A stretch of 64,000 nucleotides of DNA, from the NCBI RefSeq assembly GCF_001641335.1, contig NZ_LVEM01000004.1:686100-750099 (forward strand), in the 5' to 3' direction. Below the pieces are notes generated by a model. That model ran no database searches and was not told where the DNA came from. It saw only the letters and a program-made list of their open reading frames with translations. Origin of the DNA: Bradyrhizobium stylosanthis (GTDB taxonomy: Bacteria; Pseudomonadota; Alphaproteobacteria; Rhizobiales; Xanthobacteraceae). The stretch's first letter is position 1. The number at the start of each line of letters is the position of its first letter. Positions 25,651-34,654 of this stretch are shown one piece after another. Position numbers and translations under genes: made by a program.

Positions 25651-25935
25651 ATGATCCAGAGCTTCGCCAACTCCGAGACAGAGTTGATCTGGTCCGGGCG
25701 GCGAAGTCGAAAACTGCCGCCCGACATTCAGAATGCAGCATTGCGAAAACTACGTCTGTTAAATCAGGCGCGGGTATTGGCCGATCTCAGGGTTCCCCCG
25801 GGCAACCGGCTCGAAGCCCTCAAAGCCGACCGCCAGGGCCAGCATTCGATCCGGATCAACGATCAGTGGCGCATCTGTTTTGTTTGGGACGACGGAGGAC
25901 CGAGAGATGTCGAAATCGTCGACTACCACGACTAG
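25651..25935 (+). CDS. higB: HigB/RelE-type toxin
   Basis: The 94-residue protein matches HigB-type toxins, which cut mRNA at the ribosome: N-terminal FANSETELIW, then PPGNRLEALKADRQGQHSIR and INDQWRICFVWDDGGPRDVE, the family C-terminal signature with basic residues for RNA binding. The antitoxin gene follows and overlaps by 29 bp, the toxin-first order usual for higBA. A palindromic operator lies 8 bp upstream. The pair sits between mutY and dciA, where many relatives have no toxin, so it is probably a recent insertion. Confidence 0.9.
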   Translation: MIQSFANSETELIWSGRRSRKLPPDIQNAALRKLRLLNQARVLADLRVPPGNRLEALKADRQGQHSIRINDQWRICFVWDDGGPRDVEIVDYHD

Positions 25936-26230
25936 GAACGGGCTCCTCCGCAATCCCCATCCCGGCGAAATCCTGCTCGAGGAATTCCTGAAGCCGATGG
26001 AGCTCAGCCAGAACGCGCTGGCGCGGGCCGTTCACGTTCCGCCGCGACGGATCAACGAGATCGTGCTGGGCAAGCGCGATATCAGCGCCGATACCGACCT
26101 GCGGCTCGCCCGCTATTTTGGTTTGTCAGAGGGCTTTTTCCTTGGGCTCCAGATGGACTACGATCTGATGCAGCGGCGGCGCGAGATTGATCGCGACCTC
26201 AAGGCCATCCGGCCTCGCGCGGCGGCATAG
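25907..26230 (+). CDS. higA: HigA-type antitoxin
   Basis: The 107-residue XRE-family protein neutralises HigB and represses the operon. HPGEILLEEFLKPMELSQNA is the N-terminal signature, followed by LARAVHVPPRRINEIVLGKR, the helix-turn-helix. GGAGG at 25894-25898 sits 8 bases before the ATG at 25907, inside the toxin gene, so the antitoxin has its own strong ribosome site while the toxin appears to have none. That difference fits the need for more antitoxin than toxin. Confidence 0.9.
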   Translation: MSKSSTTTTRNGLLRNPHPGEILLEEFLKPMELSQNALARAVHVPPRRINEIVLGKRDISADTDLRLARYFGLSEGFFLGLQMDYDLMQRRREIDRDLKAIRPRAAA

Positions 26231-26240
26231 CGGACGCCCC

Positions 26241-26738
26241 ATGTCCAAATCCGGCCCCATCTACAAGCCAGGCCCCATCAGCGCCAAACCGCTCGGGATC
26301 CTGCTCGACGACGTCTTTGCCGAGGCCTATGCCAAGCAGGGCTTTGCGGCGCGCGAGCTGGTGACGCGGTGGGCGCAGATTGCGGGGCCGGAGATCGCGG
26401 CCCATGCCGAGCCGCTCAAGATGCAATGGCCGCGGCCCGTGGAGGGCCAACCGCAGGAGCCGGCGACCCTGGTGCTGCGGGTCGAGGGTCCCATGGCACT
26501 GGAGATCCAGCACTCCGCGGACGTGATCCTGGAGCGGGTCAATCGCTTCTTCGGCTGGAGCGCGGTCGGCAAGCTGGCCTTCCGCCAGGCCCCCCTGTCG
26601 CGGCCGCGGGCCCGGAAACGGCCCGGCCCGCCGGACCCCAAATCGGTCGCCAAGGTGGCCGAGAGCCTGGGGGCGATCGAGGATGAAGAACTGAAGACGG
26701 CGCTGGCGCGGCTCGGGGCCGCCATCAAGCGAAATTGA
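26241..26738 (+). CDS. dciA: DUF721/DciA-family protein
   Basis: The 165-residue protein is a DUF721 (DciA) member. In bacteria without a phage-type loader, DciA helps load the DnaB helicase at the origin. The conserved N-terminal block is FAARELVTRWAQIAGPEIAA, followed by LVLRVEGPMALEIQHSADVI and RVNRFFG. A basic, proline-rich linker (LSRPRARKRPGPPDPK) and a helical C-terminus follow. The start is the ATG at 26241, 10 bp after higA. Its place before dsbA and smc is conserved in Rhizobiales, which supports the assignment, but whether it is the helicase loader here is inference. Confidence 0.8.
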   Translation: MSKSGPIYKPGPISAKPLGILLDDVFAEAYAKQGFAARELVTRWAQIAGPEIAAHAEPLKMQWPRPVEGQPQEPATLVLRVEGPMALEIQHSADVILERVNRFFGWSAVGKLAFRQAPLSRPRARKRPGPPDPKSVAKVAESLGAIEDEELKTALARLGAAIKRN

Positions 26739-26872
26739 GCCTCATTTCGCGGGCAATCTGGACCTGTTTCTGGCGCTCGCCATTGCCTCAAACCACGTTT
26801 CAAGCTAGCGACAGGCCGCCCGGGAACCTTGCCAAACCTCGGGGCGAGACCACGCCAATTCGGGAGCCGACC

Positions 26873-27529
26873 TTGATCATCACCCGCCGCGCCTTCACCA
26901 CGATGCTGTCGCTGACCGGGCTTGCCGCGCTCGCCGGGCTCTCGCCGCTGCGGTTCGTCTCCGAGGCCTTCGCGCAGTCCGCCGCCGATGTCGCCAAGCC
27001 GGTGTCGCTGCCCGACATGGCGCTCGGCCCGAAGGACGCCGCCGTCACCATCACCGAATACGCCTCGATGACCTGCCCGCACTGCGCGGCGTTCAACGAG
27101 CAGGTGTTCCCCAAGATCAAGACGGAATACATCGACACCGGCAAGGTGCGTTACATCTTCCGCGAGTTCCCGCTCGACATCAAAGCCGCCGCCGGCTCGA
27201 TGCTGTCGCGCTGCATCGCCAAGGACGACGCCGCGAAATACTTCGCCGTCACCGACATGCTGTTCCGCCAGCAGAGCGACTGGGTGATGAAGAACACCAC
27301 CGAGACCCTGACGCGGATCGGCAAGCAGGCCGGCCTCACCCAGCAGCAGGTCGAAGCCTGCCTGAAGGACCAGGCGCTGCTCGACAAGATCGCCGCCGAC
27401 CAGAAATACGCCAGCGACGTGCTCAAGGTGGATTCGACGCCGACCTTCTTCATCAACGGCGAGAAGATCAAGGGCGAGGCCTCGTTCGAGGAGTTCGCCA
27501 AGAAGATCAATCCGCTCCTCAAGAGCTGA
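26873..27529 (+). CDS. DsbA-family thiol-disulfide oxidoreductase
   Basis: A periplasmic protein of about 218 residues with an N-terminal export signal (ITRRAFTTMLSLTGLAALAG, possibly Tat type because of the twin arginine) and a thioredoxin fold with inserted helices. The active site CPHC is at residues 68-71 (YASMTCPHC) and the cis-proline is in DSTPTFFINGEKI. A TTG at 26873 preceded by GGGAG is taken as the start, because no ATG gives a complete signal upstream; ATG 26906 would lose the twin arginine. It lies between dciA and smc, a conserved order. It probably makes or isomerises disulfides. Confidence 0.88.
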   Translation: MIITRRAFTTMLSLTGLAALAGLSPLRFVSEAFAQSAADVAKPVSLPDMALGPKDAAVTITEYASMTCPHCAAFNEQVFPKIKTEYIDTGKVRYIFREFPLDIKAAAGSMLSRCIAKDDAAKYFAVTDMLFRQQSDWVMKNTTETLTRIGKQAGLTQQQVEACLKDQALLDKIAADQKYASDVLKVDSTPTFFINGEKIKGEASFEEFAKKINPLLKS

Positions 27530-27746
27530 TTCGCTCGTCAAGATCCTGATTCGCATCTCGAAAGCCGTATCTTTCCCGGCATAAATCCCTTGGGAAAAGC
27601 GGCTTTCGCCGGTTGCCCTCGCGGCGCACCGCGGCCATTGTCCAGCCGCATGAGGCGCCTCGCGCGACTCGCCCGGATAACGACAGTGCCTTCCATGGTA
27701 TTGTCCCGGCAGGGGGATTCGCGCCTGCCAACAGAGATGCGTGCTT
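27530..27746. other. Gap before smc
   Basis: About 215 bp with no gene visible. It should hold the smc promoter; I found no clear terminator or operator. Confidence 0.3.
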
Positions 27747-30700
27747 ATGAAAATCACCCGCCTGCGCCTTCACGGCTTCAAGTCCTTCGTTGAGCCCACG
27801 GACTTCGTCATCGAGCCCGGACTGACCGGCGTTGTCGGCCCCAACGGCTGCGGCAAGTCGAATCTCGTCGAGGCGCTGCGCTGGGCGATGGGTGAAACGT
27901 CGTACAAAAGCCTGCGCGCCGCCGACATGGACGCGGTGATCTTCGCCGGCTCCGGCAACCGTCCCGCGCGCAACCACGCCGAAGTGACGATGACGATCGA
28001 CAATGCCGATCGCACCGCGCCTGCGGCAATGAACGATAGCCAGCTGCTCGAAATCTCCCGCCGCATCGAGCGCGAGGCCGGCTCGGTCTACCGCATCAAC
28101 GGCCGCGACGTGCGCGCCCGCGACGTGCAGATCTTGTTCGCTGACGCCGCCACCGGCGCGCGCTCGCCGGCCCTCGTCCACCAGGGCAAGATCGGCGAGA
28201 TCATCCAGGCCAAGCCCGAGCAGCGCCGCCGCGTGCTGGAAGACGCCGCCGGCGTCGCCGGCCTGCACGCCCGCCGCCACGAGGCCGAGCTGCGCCTGAA
28301 GGCCGCCGAAACCAACCTCACCCGCGTCGAGGACGTGATCGGCCAGCTCTCCGGCCAGATGGAAGGCCTGAAGAAGCAGGCCCGCCAGGCCGTGCGCTAC
28401 CGCGAGGTTGCCGCCAAGGTCCGCAAGGCCGAAGCCACCCTATTCCACCTGCGCTGGATCGGCGCCCATGCCGACGTCAACGAATCCGGCCAGACCCACG
28501 ATCTCGCCGTGCGCGAGATGGCCGAGCGCACCCAGCACCAGGCCGAAGCCGCCCGCATCCAGGCGATCCGCGCAGCCGAAATGCCGGCGCTGCGCGATGC
28601 CGAAGCGCGTGCCGCCGCCGGCCTGCAGCGCCTGACCAATGCCCGCGAGCTGCTCGACCGCGAGGAAGAGCGCGCCAAGGAGCGCGTCGCCGAGCTCGAG
28701 CGCCGCCTCGCGCAGTTCGAAGGCGACATCTCCCGCGCCCAGCAGCAGACCATGGACGCCGACGTCGCGCTGCAGCGACTGGACACCGAAGACGCCGAGC
28801 TGAAGGAAGAGATCAAGTCGCGCGTCGAGAAGCGTTCAGGCGTCGACGAGCGCGTCGGCGAAGCCGAGGCGGTGCTGACCGAAACCGAGCAGCAGTTCGC
28901 CGAGCTCACCACTGCGCTCGCCGACCTCACCGCCAAGCGCAACCAGCTCGAAGCCAACGTCCGCACCCATCGCGACAAGCTCGCCCGGCTCGACCAGGAG
29001 ATCGCGAACGTCACCGCCGAAGAGCAGAAGCTCGCGGCCGATACCGGCGGCTTCGGCGATCTCGACGAGCTGACCGCTCTGGTCGAAACCGCGGAGCAGA
29101 CGCTGGCGGCCTCCGAAGCCGCGGCGCAGGCCAGCGAGGCCGCGCATGTCGCCGCGCGCCAGACGCTGGAATCCTCGCGCTCGCCGCTGGTCGAAGCCGA
29201 CAAGCGCGCGCAGCGGCTCGAAACCGAGGCGCGCACGATCTCCAAGATCCTCAACGGCGAGACCAAGAATCTGTGGCCGCCGATCATCGACGGCATCACC
29301 GTCGACAAGGGTTTTGAAAAGGCGATCGGCGCCGCGCTGGGCGACGATCTCGACGCACCCGTGGATCCGTCGGCGCCGATGCGCTGGACCAATGCCGGCG
29401 TCACCGAGGGCGATCCGGAGCTGCCCGAAGGCGTCACCCCGCTCGCCAACCACGTGCAGGCGCCGGCCGAGCTGGCCCGCCGCCTCGCGCAGATCGGCGT
29501 GGTGCCGCGCGAGCGCGGCGCCGAGCTGGTCTCGCAACTCAAGACCGGCCAGCGGCTGGTCTCGCCCGAAGGCGACGTCTGGCGCTGGGACGGTTTCGTC
29601 GCCGCGGCGCACGCCCCGACCGGTGCCGCGCGCCGTCTCGCCGAGCGTGCCCGTCTCGTCGACATCGAGAACGAGCTGGAGCAGGCCCGCATCGACGCGC
29701 AGATCAAGCGTCAGGCGCTGGAGAACGCCGAGTCCGAATTGCAGATGGCTGCGAGCACCGAAGGTGCCAGCCGCGAAGCCTGGCGCGCCGCGCAGCGCGA
29801 ACTGAACGTCGCGCGTGAACGTCATGCCACCGCCGAGCGCGAGATCAGCCGCCATGCCGCGCGCAAGGCGACGCTGTCGGAAGCGCACAGCCGTCTCGCC
29901 GCCGACCGTGCCGAGGCCGAAGCCGCCTACGAATATGCCGAGGCGGGCATCTCCGAGCTGCCGTCCAGCGAGGACACCGAGACCCGCCTCGCCGCCGTCC
30001 GCAGCGACATCGAGGCCCATCGCCGCATGGCCGCCCAGGTCCGCGCCGAGGCGCAGGCGCTGGCGCGCGAGGCCGAGCTTGCCGACCGCCGCGTGCAGGC
30101 GATCCTGGCTGAACGCACCGAGTGGGCGAACCGCAAGGAGAGCGCGGCCTCCCACATCGACACCATCCAGGCCCGTATCGCCGAGCTCACGATCGAGCGC
30201 AGCGAGCTCGAAAACGCGCCGCAGGTGTTCGCCGAGAAGCGCAGCGCGCTGATCACCGAGATCGAGTATGCGGAGAACGACCGCCGCATGGCCGCCGACG
30301 CGCTCGCGACCGCCGAGACCGCGATGGCCGAGACCGACCGCGTCGCCAAGCTGACGCTGGAGGCGCTCTCCAGCTCGCGCGAAGCCACCGCCCGTGCCGA
30401 AGAGCGTATGGAAGGCGCCCGCCGCCGGCTCGATGATATCGAGCGCGAGATCCGCGACATGCTCGAGGTCGAGCCGCAGGCCGTTGCCGGCCTCGCCGAG
30501 CTCGAGCCCGGCGCCGAGCTGCCGCCGCTGCACGACATCGAGGAAGACCTCGAAAAGATGCGCCGCGACCGCGAGCGCCTCGGCGCCGTCAATTTGCGCG
30601 CCGAGGAAGAGCTGCGCGAGGTCGAGACCCAGCACACCGGCCTCGTCACCGAGCGCGACGATCTGGTCGAAGCCATCAAGCGGCTGCGCCAGGGCATCCA

Positions 30701-31211
30701 GAGCCTCAACAAGGAAGCGCGCGAGCGCCTTCTGACCTCGTTCGAGGTCGTCAACAACCACTTCAAGCGCCTGTTCGTCGAGCTGTTCGGCGGCGGCGAA
30801 GCCGCGCTGCACCTGATCGAGAGCGACGATCCGCTCGAAGCCGGCCTCGAGATCATCGCCAAGCCCCCGGGCAAGAAGCCGCAGACGCTGTCGCTGCTCT
30901 CGGGCGGCGAGCAGGCCCTGACCGCCATGGCGCTGATCTTCGCGGTGTTCTTGACCAACCCTTCGCCGATCTGCGTGCTGGACGAAGTCGACGCGCCGCT
31001 CGACGACCACAACGTCGAACGGTACTGCAACCTGCTGCACGAGATGACCGGCTCGACCGACACTCGCTTCATCATCATCACGCACAACCCGATTACCATG
31101 GCGCGGATGAACCGTCTGTTCGGCGTCACCATGGCCGAGCGCGGCGTGTCGCAGCTGGTGTCCGTCAGCCTGTCCGAGGCCGTGGACATTCTCGACCAGA
31201 ACGTGGCGTGA
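27747..31211 (+). CDS. smc: Chromosome segregation ATPase SMC
   Basis: The 1154-residue protein folds the chromosome with ScpA/ScpB. The Walker A motif is GPNGCGKSN (residues 31-39). Long coiled-coil arms flank a hinge (about residues 500-650, including NGETKNLWPPIIDG). The C-terminal head has the ABC signature LSGGEQALTAMALIF and Walker B ICVLDEVDAPLDDHNVERY. The length is normal for the family. ATG 27747 is preferred to the GTG two codons upstream; the ribosome site is weak. A family D repeat follows the stop by 10 bp. The ScpAB genes are not in the window. Confidence 0.98.
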   Translation: MKITRLRLHGFKSFVEPTDFVIEPGLTGVVGPNGCGKSNLVEALRWAMGETSYKSLRAADMDAVIFAGSGNRPARNHAEVTMTIDNADRTAPAAMNDSQLLEISRRIEREAGSVYRINGRDVRARDVQILFADAATGARSPALVHQGKIGEIIQAKPEQRRRVLEDAAGVAGLHARRHEAELRLKAAETNLTRVEDVIGQLSGQMEGLKKQARQAVRYREVAAKVRKAEATLFHLRWIGAHADVNESGQTHDLAVREMAERTQHQAEAARIQAIRAAEMPALRDAEARAAAGLQRLTNARELLDREEERAKERVAELERRLAQFEGDISRAQQQTMDADVALQRLDTEDAELKEEIKSRVEKRSGVDERVGEAEAVLTETEQQFAELTTALADLTAKRNQLEANVRTHRDKLARLDQEIANVTAEEQKLAADTGGFGDLDELTALVETAEQTLAASEAAAQASEAAHVAARQTLESSRSPLVEADKRAQRLETEARTISKILNGETKNLWPPIIDGITVDKGFEKAIGAALGDDLDAPVDPSAPMRWTNAGVTEGDPELPEGVTPLANHVQAPAELARRLAQIGVVPRERGAELVSQLKTGQRLVSPEGDVWRWDGFVAAAHAPTGAARRLAERARLVDIENELEQARIDAQIKRQALENAESELQMAASTEGASREAWRAAQRELNVARERHATAEREISRHAARKATLSEAHSRLAADRAEAEAAYEYAEAGISELPSSEDTETRLAAVRSDIEAHRRMAAQVRAEAQALAREAELADRRVQAILAERTEWANRKESAASHIDTIQARIAELTIERSELENAPQVFAEKRSALITEIEYAENDRRMAADALATAETAMAETDRVAKLTLEALSSSREATARAEERMEGARRRLDDIEREIRDMLEVEPQAVAGLAELEPGAELPPLHDIEEDLEKMRRDRERLGAVNLRAEEELREVETQHTGLVTERDDLVEAIKRLRQGIQSLNKEARERLLTSFEVVNNHFKRLFVELFGGGEAALHLIESDDPLEAGLEIIAKPPGKKPQTLSLLSGGEQALTAMALIFAVFLTNPSPICVLDEVDAPLDDHNVERYCNLLHEMTGSTDTRFIIITHNPITMARMNRLFGVTMAERGVSQLVSVSLSEAVDILDQNVA

Positions 31212-31220
31212 TATCCTTGG

Positions 31221-31332
31221 CGTCATTCCGGGGCTCGCGAAGCGAGAACCCGGAATCTCGCGCGACAATCTCTGGATCCTCGGATGCGCAATCGCGCATC
31301 TGAGTTCGCGCTTCGCGCGCCCCGGAATGACG
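31221..31332. repeat. Dispersed inverted repeat, family D, copy 1
   Basis: CGTCATTCCGGGGCTCGCGA and its partner GCGCGCCCCGGAATGACG close a 112-bp element. A second, weaker copy is at 33041-33202. It lies between smc and the Rsm22-like gene. Confidence 0.8.
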
Positions 31333-31342
31333 GTGGGCAAGC

Positions 31343-32320
31343 ATGATCTCACCCACCCTCCCCGCCGAACTGAAAGCCGCCCTCGACGGAAAGCTCGTCG
31401 GCTTCTCCCGCACGGACGCCGCGCAGCGCTCGCAAAAAATCTCGACCACCTATCGCAAAGGCGGCGGCTCCGGCACGATCAAGTCCGAGGCCGATGCCCT
31501 CGCCTATGCGCTGGCACGCATGCCGGCGACCTACGCCGCGGTGGCCGCGAGCCTGAACGCGCTGACCGAGATCGTACCTAGCCTTGCCCCGGGAACCCTG
31601 CTCGACGTCGGCGCAGGTCCGGGCACCGCGAGCTGGGCCGCGGCGGAAGCGTTTCCGTCGCTGCAGGATTTCACGCTTCTGGACGCCAACGCCACGCTGA
31701 GCCGGCTTGCGCTTGACCTCGCACGCGACAGCACGCGCCTCGCGGAGTGCCGCTATCTGCCGGGCGACGCCGGCGGCAACCTCGCTGAAGTCTCGCAGGC
31801 CGACCTCGTGATCGCCAGCTACATCATCGGCGAGCTCGGCGAGGCCGATCAGCGCAAGCTCACCGAGGCGATGTGGGCGAAAGCGCGCCACGCGCTGGTC
31901 GTGATCGAGCCCGGCACGCCCGCCGGCTATGCCCGCATCCTCGCGCTGCGCCAGCAATTGATCGCGGCCGGCGCTTTCGTCGCCGCGCCCTGCCCGCACG
32001 ACAAGCCCTGCCCGCTCGCCGCGCCCGACTGGTGCCATTTCTCCCAGCGCCTGCCGCGCTCGCAGGCGCACCGCCAGATCAAAGGCGCCGAGGTGCCGTT
32101 CGAGGACGAGCGCTTTATTTACGTCGCCCTCACCCGCACTCCGCCTGACAGCCGCGCCGCGCGTGTGCTGGCGCCGCCGGATGTCGGCAAGGCCGAGATC
32201 ACGGCAAAGCTCTGCACCGAGGACGGTGCAGCACTGACCAAGGTCCCGCGCCGCGACAAGGCCGCCTACGCGAACGCCCGTCGCTGGCGCTGGGGCGACG
32301 CGGTGATTGCCGAAAGTTAA
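31343..32320 (+). CDS. Rsm22-family methyltransferase-like protein
   Basis: The 325-residue protein belongs to the Rsm22 family, linked to small ribosomal subunit assembly in mitochondria; bacterial roles are unclear. The AdoMet-like fold shows TLLDVGAGPGTASWAAAEAF, with LLDANATLSRLAL after it. A cysteine cluster CPHDKPCPL...DWCHFSQRL matches the iron-sulfur binding residues found in family members. Basic residues dominate the C-terminus (KVPRRDKAAYANARRWRWGD). The ATG at 31343 lies 10 bp after the repeat. It is probably monocistronic or in the smc transcript. Confidence 0.85.
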   Translation: MISPTLPAELKAALDGKLVGFSRTDAAQRSQKISTTYRKGGGSGTIKSEADALAYALARMPATYAAVAASLNALTEIVPSLAPGTLLDVGAGPGTASWAAAEAFPSLQDFTLLDANATLSRLALDLARDSTRLAECRYLPGDAGGNLAEVSQADLVIASYIIGELGEADQRKLTEAMWAKARHALVVIEPGTPAGYARILALRQQLIAAGAFVAAPCPHDKPCPLAAPDWCHFSQRLPRSQAHRQIKGAEVPFEDERFIYVALTRTPPDSRAARVLAPPDVGKAEITAKLCTEDGAALTKVPRRDKAAYANARRWRWGDAVIAES

Positions 32321-32458
32321 CCTCGTTCGGGGCTTTTGCCTTGAACTCGGACGGTTCCTGATCCGACCAAGTCTTACCTTCGTTCCGCGCCGGGGCTCTC
32401 GCTCTGCGCCAATTTGGTTTACCCTAGCGCCCGCCTTCTTCCCCTTCAGGAGTTCTCC

Positions 32459-33019
32459 ATGTCGACCGGCTGGATCGTTCTCGGCGTCATCGTCGTTCTC
32501 GTGTTCCTGGCGTTCAGCGCCTACAACCGCCTGGTGGCGCTGGGCCAGCGCGTCGGCCAGGCCTTTGCCGATATCGACGTGCAGCTCAAGCAGCGCCACG
32601 ATCTGATCCCGAACCTGGTGGAGACGGTGAAGGGCTATGCCTCGCATGAGCGCGGCACGCTCGACGACGTCATCAAGGCGCGCAACTCGGCGATGTCGGC
32701 ACAGGGACCGGCACAAGTGTCCGCCGCCGAGAACCAGCTCTCCGGTGCGCTTGGCCGACTGATCGCGCTGTCGGAAGCCTATCCGGACCTCAAGGCCAAC
32801 GCCAACTTCCAGCAGCTCGCATCCGAGCTCTCCGACCTCGAGAACAAGATCGCGGCGAGCCGCCGCTTCTTCAACAACGCGGTCCAGGAATACAACACGG
32901 GCATCCAGCAGATGCCCGCCGCTCTCTTCGCCGGCATGTTCGGCTTCACCAAGAAGGACTTCTTCGATCTTGGCGCCAGCCGCACCGAGGTCGAGGCCAC
33001 GCCTCAGGTGAAGTTCTGA
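32459..33019 (+). CDS. lemA: LemA family protein
   Basis: The 186-residue protein has one N-terminal membrane helix (IVLGVIVVLVFLAFSAY) and the LemA helical domain with QAFADIDVQLKQRHDLIPNL and YPDLKANANFQQLASELSDL. AGGAG lies 7 bases before the ATG at 32459. The function is unknown, but lemA is often next to an M48 protease gene, as here (33223), so they probably work together at the membrane. A family D repeat lies between the two genes, so they may use separate transcripts. Confidence 0.93.
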   Translation: MSTGWIVLGVIVVLVFLAFSAYNRLVALGQRVGQAFADIDVQLKQRHDLIPNLVETVKGYASHERGTLDDVIKARNSAMSAQGPAQVSAAENQLSGALGRLIALSEAYPDLKANANFQQLASELSDLENKIAASRRFFNNAVQEYNTGIQQMPAALFAGMFGFTKKDFFDLGASRTEVEATPQVKF

Positions 33020-33040
33020 TCGGTGCATGACCCTCACCTT

Positions 33041-33202
33041 CGTCGTTCCGGTGCGCGTCGAAGACGCGAACCCGAAACCTCGACCGCGACACTAAGCTCT
33101 GGATTCCGGGTTCATGCCATCCAAGTCGGCTTCTGCCGACTTGGACCACCAAAATTACCGAACTCGGGTAGACCCAAGTTCGGGGGCGTGCCCCGGAATA
33201 AC
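33041..33202. repeat. Dispersed inverted repeat, family D, copy 2
   Basis: CGTCGTTCCGG and CCGAACTCGG-like words face GCCCCGGAATAAC at the far end. It is more decayed than the copy at 31221 and contains an internal AAGTCGGC-TTCT-GCCGACTT hairpin at about 33122-33141. Confidence 0.65.
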
Positions 33203-33222
33203 AGGAGCTAACGGAAGCAGTC

Positions 33223-34446
33223 ATGGCCGCGTATGGTCTCTACACGCACATCGCCTCGAACAAGTTTCGTTCGATGCTGCTGCTCGGCGGCCTGTTCGCG
33301 CTGGTCTACGTGCTGGTCTATGCTGGCGCATTGGTCGCAGAAGTCGTCATCAACGGCAACGGCACGGTCGCCTATTACCTGAGCCGCGCCTTCACCGACC
33401 TGCTCAAGGCCGCCCCTTTCGCGACGATTGCGGCAGCGGTCTGGATCGTGATCGCCTATTTCTTCCATCAATCGATGATCGACGCGGTGACCGGCGGCCA
33501 TGACGTCACGCGGCAGGAGCAGCCGCGGCTCTACAATCTGCTCGAGAATCTCTGCATCTCGCGCGGCATCACCATGCCGAAGCTGAAGATCATGGACAGC
33601 CCGGCGCTGAACGCGTTCGCGACCGGCCTCAATCCGCGCCAATATTCGGTCACCGTCACCACCGGTCTCCTCAATGCGCTGAACGACAAGGAGATCGAGG
33701 CGGTGCTGGGCCACGAGCTGACCCACATCAAGAACGGCGACGTGCAGCTGATGGTGGTCGCCGTCATCATCGCCGGCGTGGTCGGCTTCTTCGGCGAATT
33801 GTTCTTCCGCGTGTTCACCAATTTCAGCTGGAACTCCGGCGGCTCGTGGTCCTCGGGCTCCTCCTCCTCGTCGCGCTCGTCGTCCTCGTCGTCGAGCGAC
33901 AGCAAGAGCTCCGGCGGCGGCGCGGTGATCGTCATCATCATCGCGGTCGTGCTGATCGTGGTGGCCTGGCTGATGTCGCAGGTGGTGAAGCTGGCGCTGT
34001 CGCGCTCGCGCGAATATCTCGCCGACGCCGGCTCGGTCGAGCTGACCAAGGATCCCGATGCCATGATCTCGGCGCTGCGCAAGATCGAGAATCGCGGCGA
34101 GCTTCCGGGTGCGACCTCGGCGGTGATGGAGCTCTGCGTCGACAATCCGCGCGAGGGCTTTGCCGACCTGTTCGCAACCCACCCCTCGGTGCAGTCGAGG
34201 GTCGACGCGCTGGTCAAGTTCGCCGGCGGCCATGATCCCGGTCCGCTGCCCGACCCGGCCGAGGAGACGGATCAGTCCGAGACGGAACAACCCGAGGCGC
34301 AAGCCAATCCACAAGACGCCCCGCCGGCGCCCCCGCATGGCCCGTGGGGCGATGCGCCCGCCCCGGCCAGCCCACCGCCCGTTCCCGCACCGAGCCCCTC
34401 AGGAGCCCCGGCGGGCAATCCGATGGGACCGTGGGGCCGTCACTGA
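33223..34446 (+). CDS. M48-family membrane metallopeptidase (HtpX-like)
   Basis: The 407-residue protein has two N-terminal membrane helices (about 20-45 and 65-85), a zinc site HELTH at residues 164-168 with the third ligand in SREYLADAGSVEL, and a third or fourth helix region (VIVIIIAVVLIVVAWLMSQV, about 230-255). A serine-rich linker of about 28 residues (205-232) interrupts it, and the C-terminal 60 residues are proline-rich. It probably degrades membrane proteins in the cytoplasmic membrane. The lemA gene precedes it. The low-complexity linker is unusual in length. Confidence 0.92.
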   Translation: MAAYGLYTHIASNKFRSMLLLGGLFALVYVLVYAGALVAEVVINGNGTVAYYLSRAFTDLLKAAPFATIAAAVWIVIAYFFHQSMIDAVTGGHDVTRQEQPRLYNLLENLCISRGITMPKLKIMDSPALNAFATGLNPRQYSVTVTTGLLNALNDKEIEAVLGHELTHIKNGDVQLMVVAVIIAGVVGFFGELFFRVFTNFSWNSGGSWSSGSSSSSRSSSSSSSDSKSSGGGAVIVIIIAVVLIVVAWLMSQVVKLALSRSREYLADAGSVELTKDPDAMISALRKIENRGELPGATSAVMELCVDNPREGFADLFATHPSVQSRVDALVKFAGGHDPGPLPDPAEETDQSETEQPEAQANPQDAPPAPPHGPWGDAPAPASPPPVPAPSPSGAPAGNPMGPWGRH

Positions 34447-34654
34447 GCGAGGTGATCGGCCGCGGTGCGTGGCGGGTTTCACACTGACCTGGAAAAACCT
34501 CGGGAATTGCAGCAAGCAGGGCTCGAGGAATTGAATTCTCCCTTGTTTCTGCCATGTTCGCGCCCAACAGCAGACTTGGGACCTTCTTGGGACATCGATT
34601 TGGGGCCCGGCCGATTGCGACCTCGCGATCGGGGGCGCGCGTTAGGGGACAGCA
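34447..34654. other. Gap before the ATPase pair
   Basis: About 208 bp with no gene. It should contain the promoter of the ATPase pair; no clear operator seen. Confidence 0.3.

Noticed and set aside
28836..31352. An 838-codon minus-strand open frame
   Set aside because: It is antisense to smc; composition follows the real gene.
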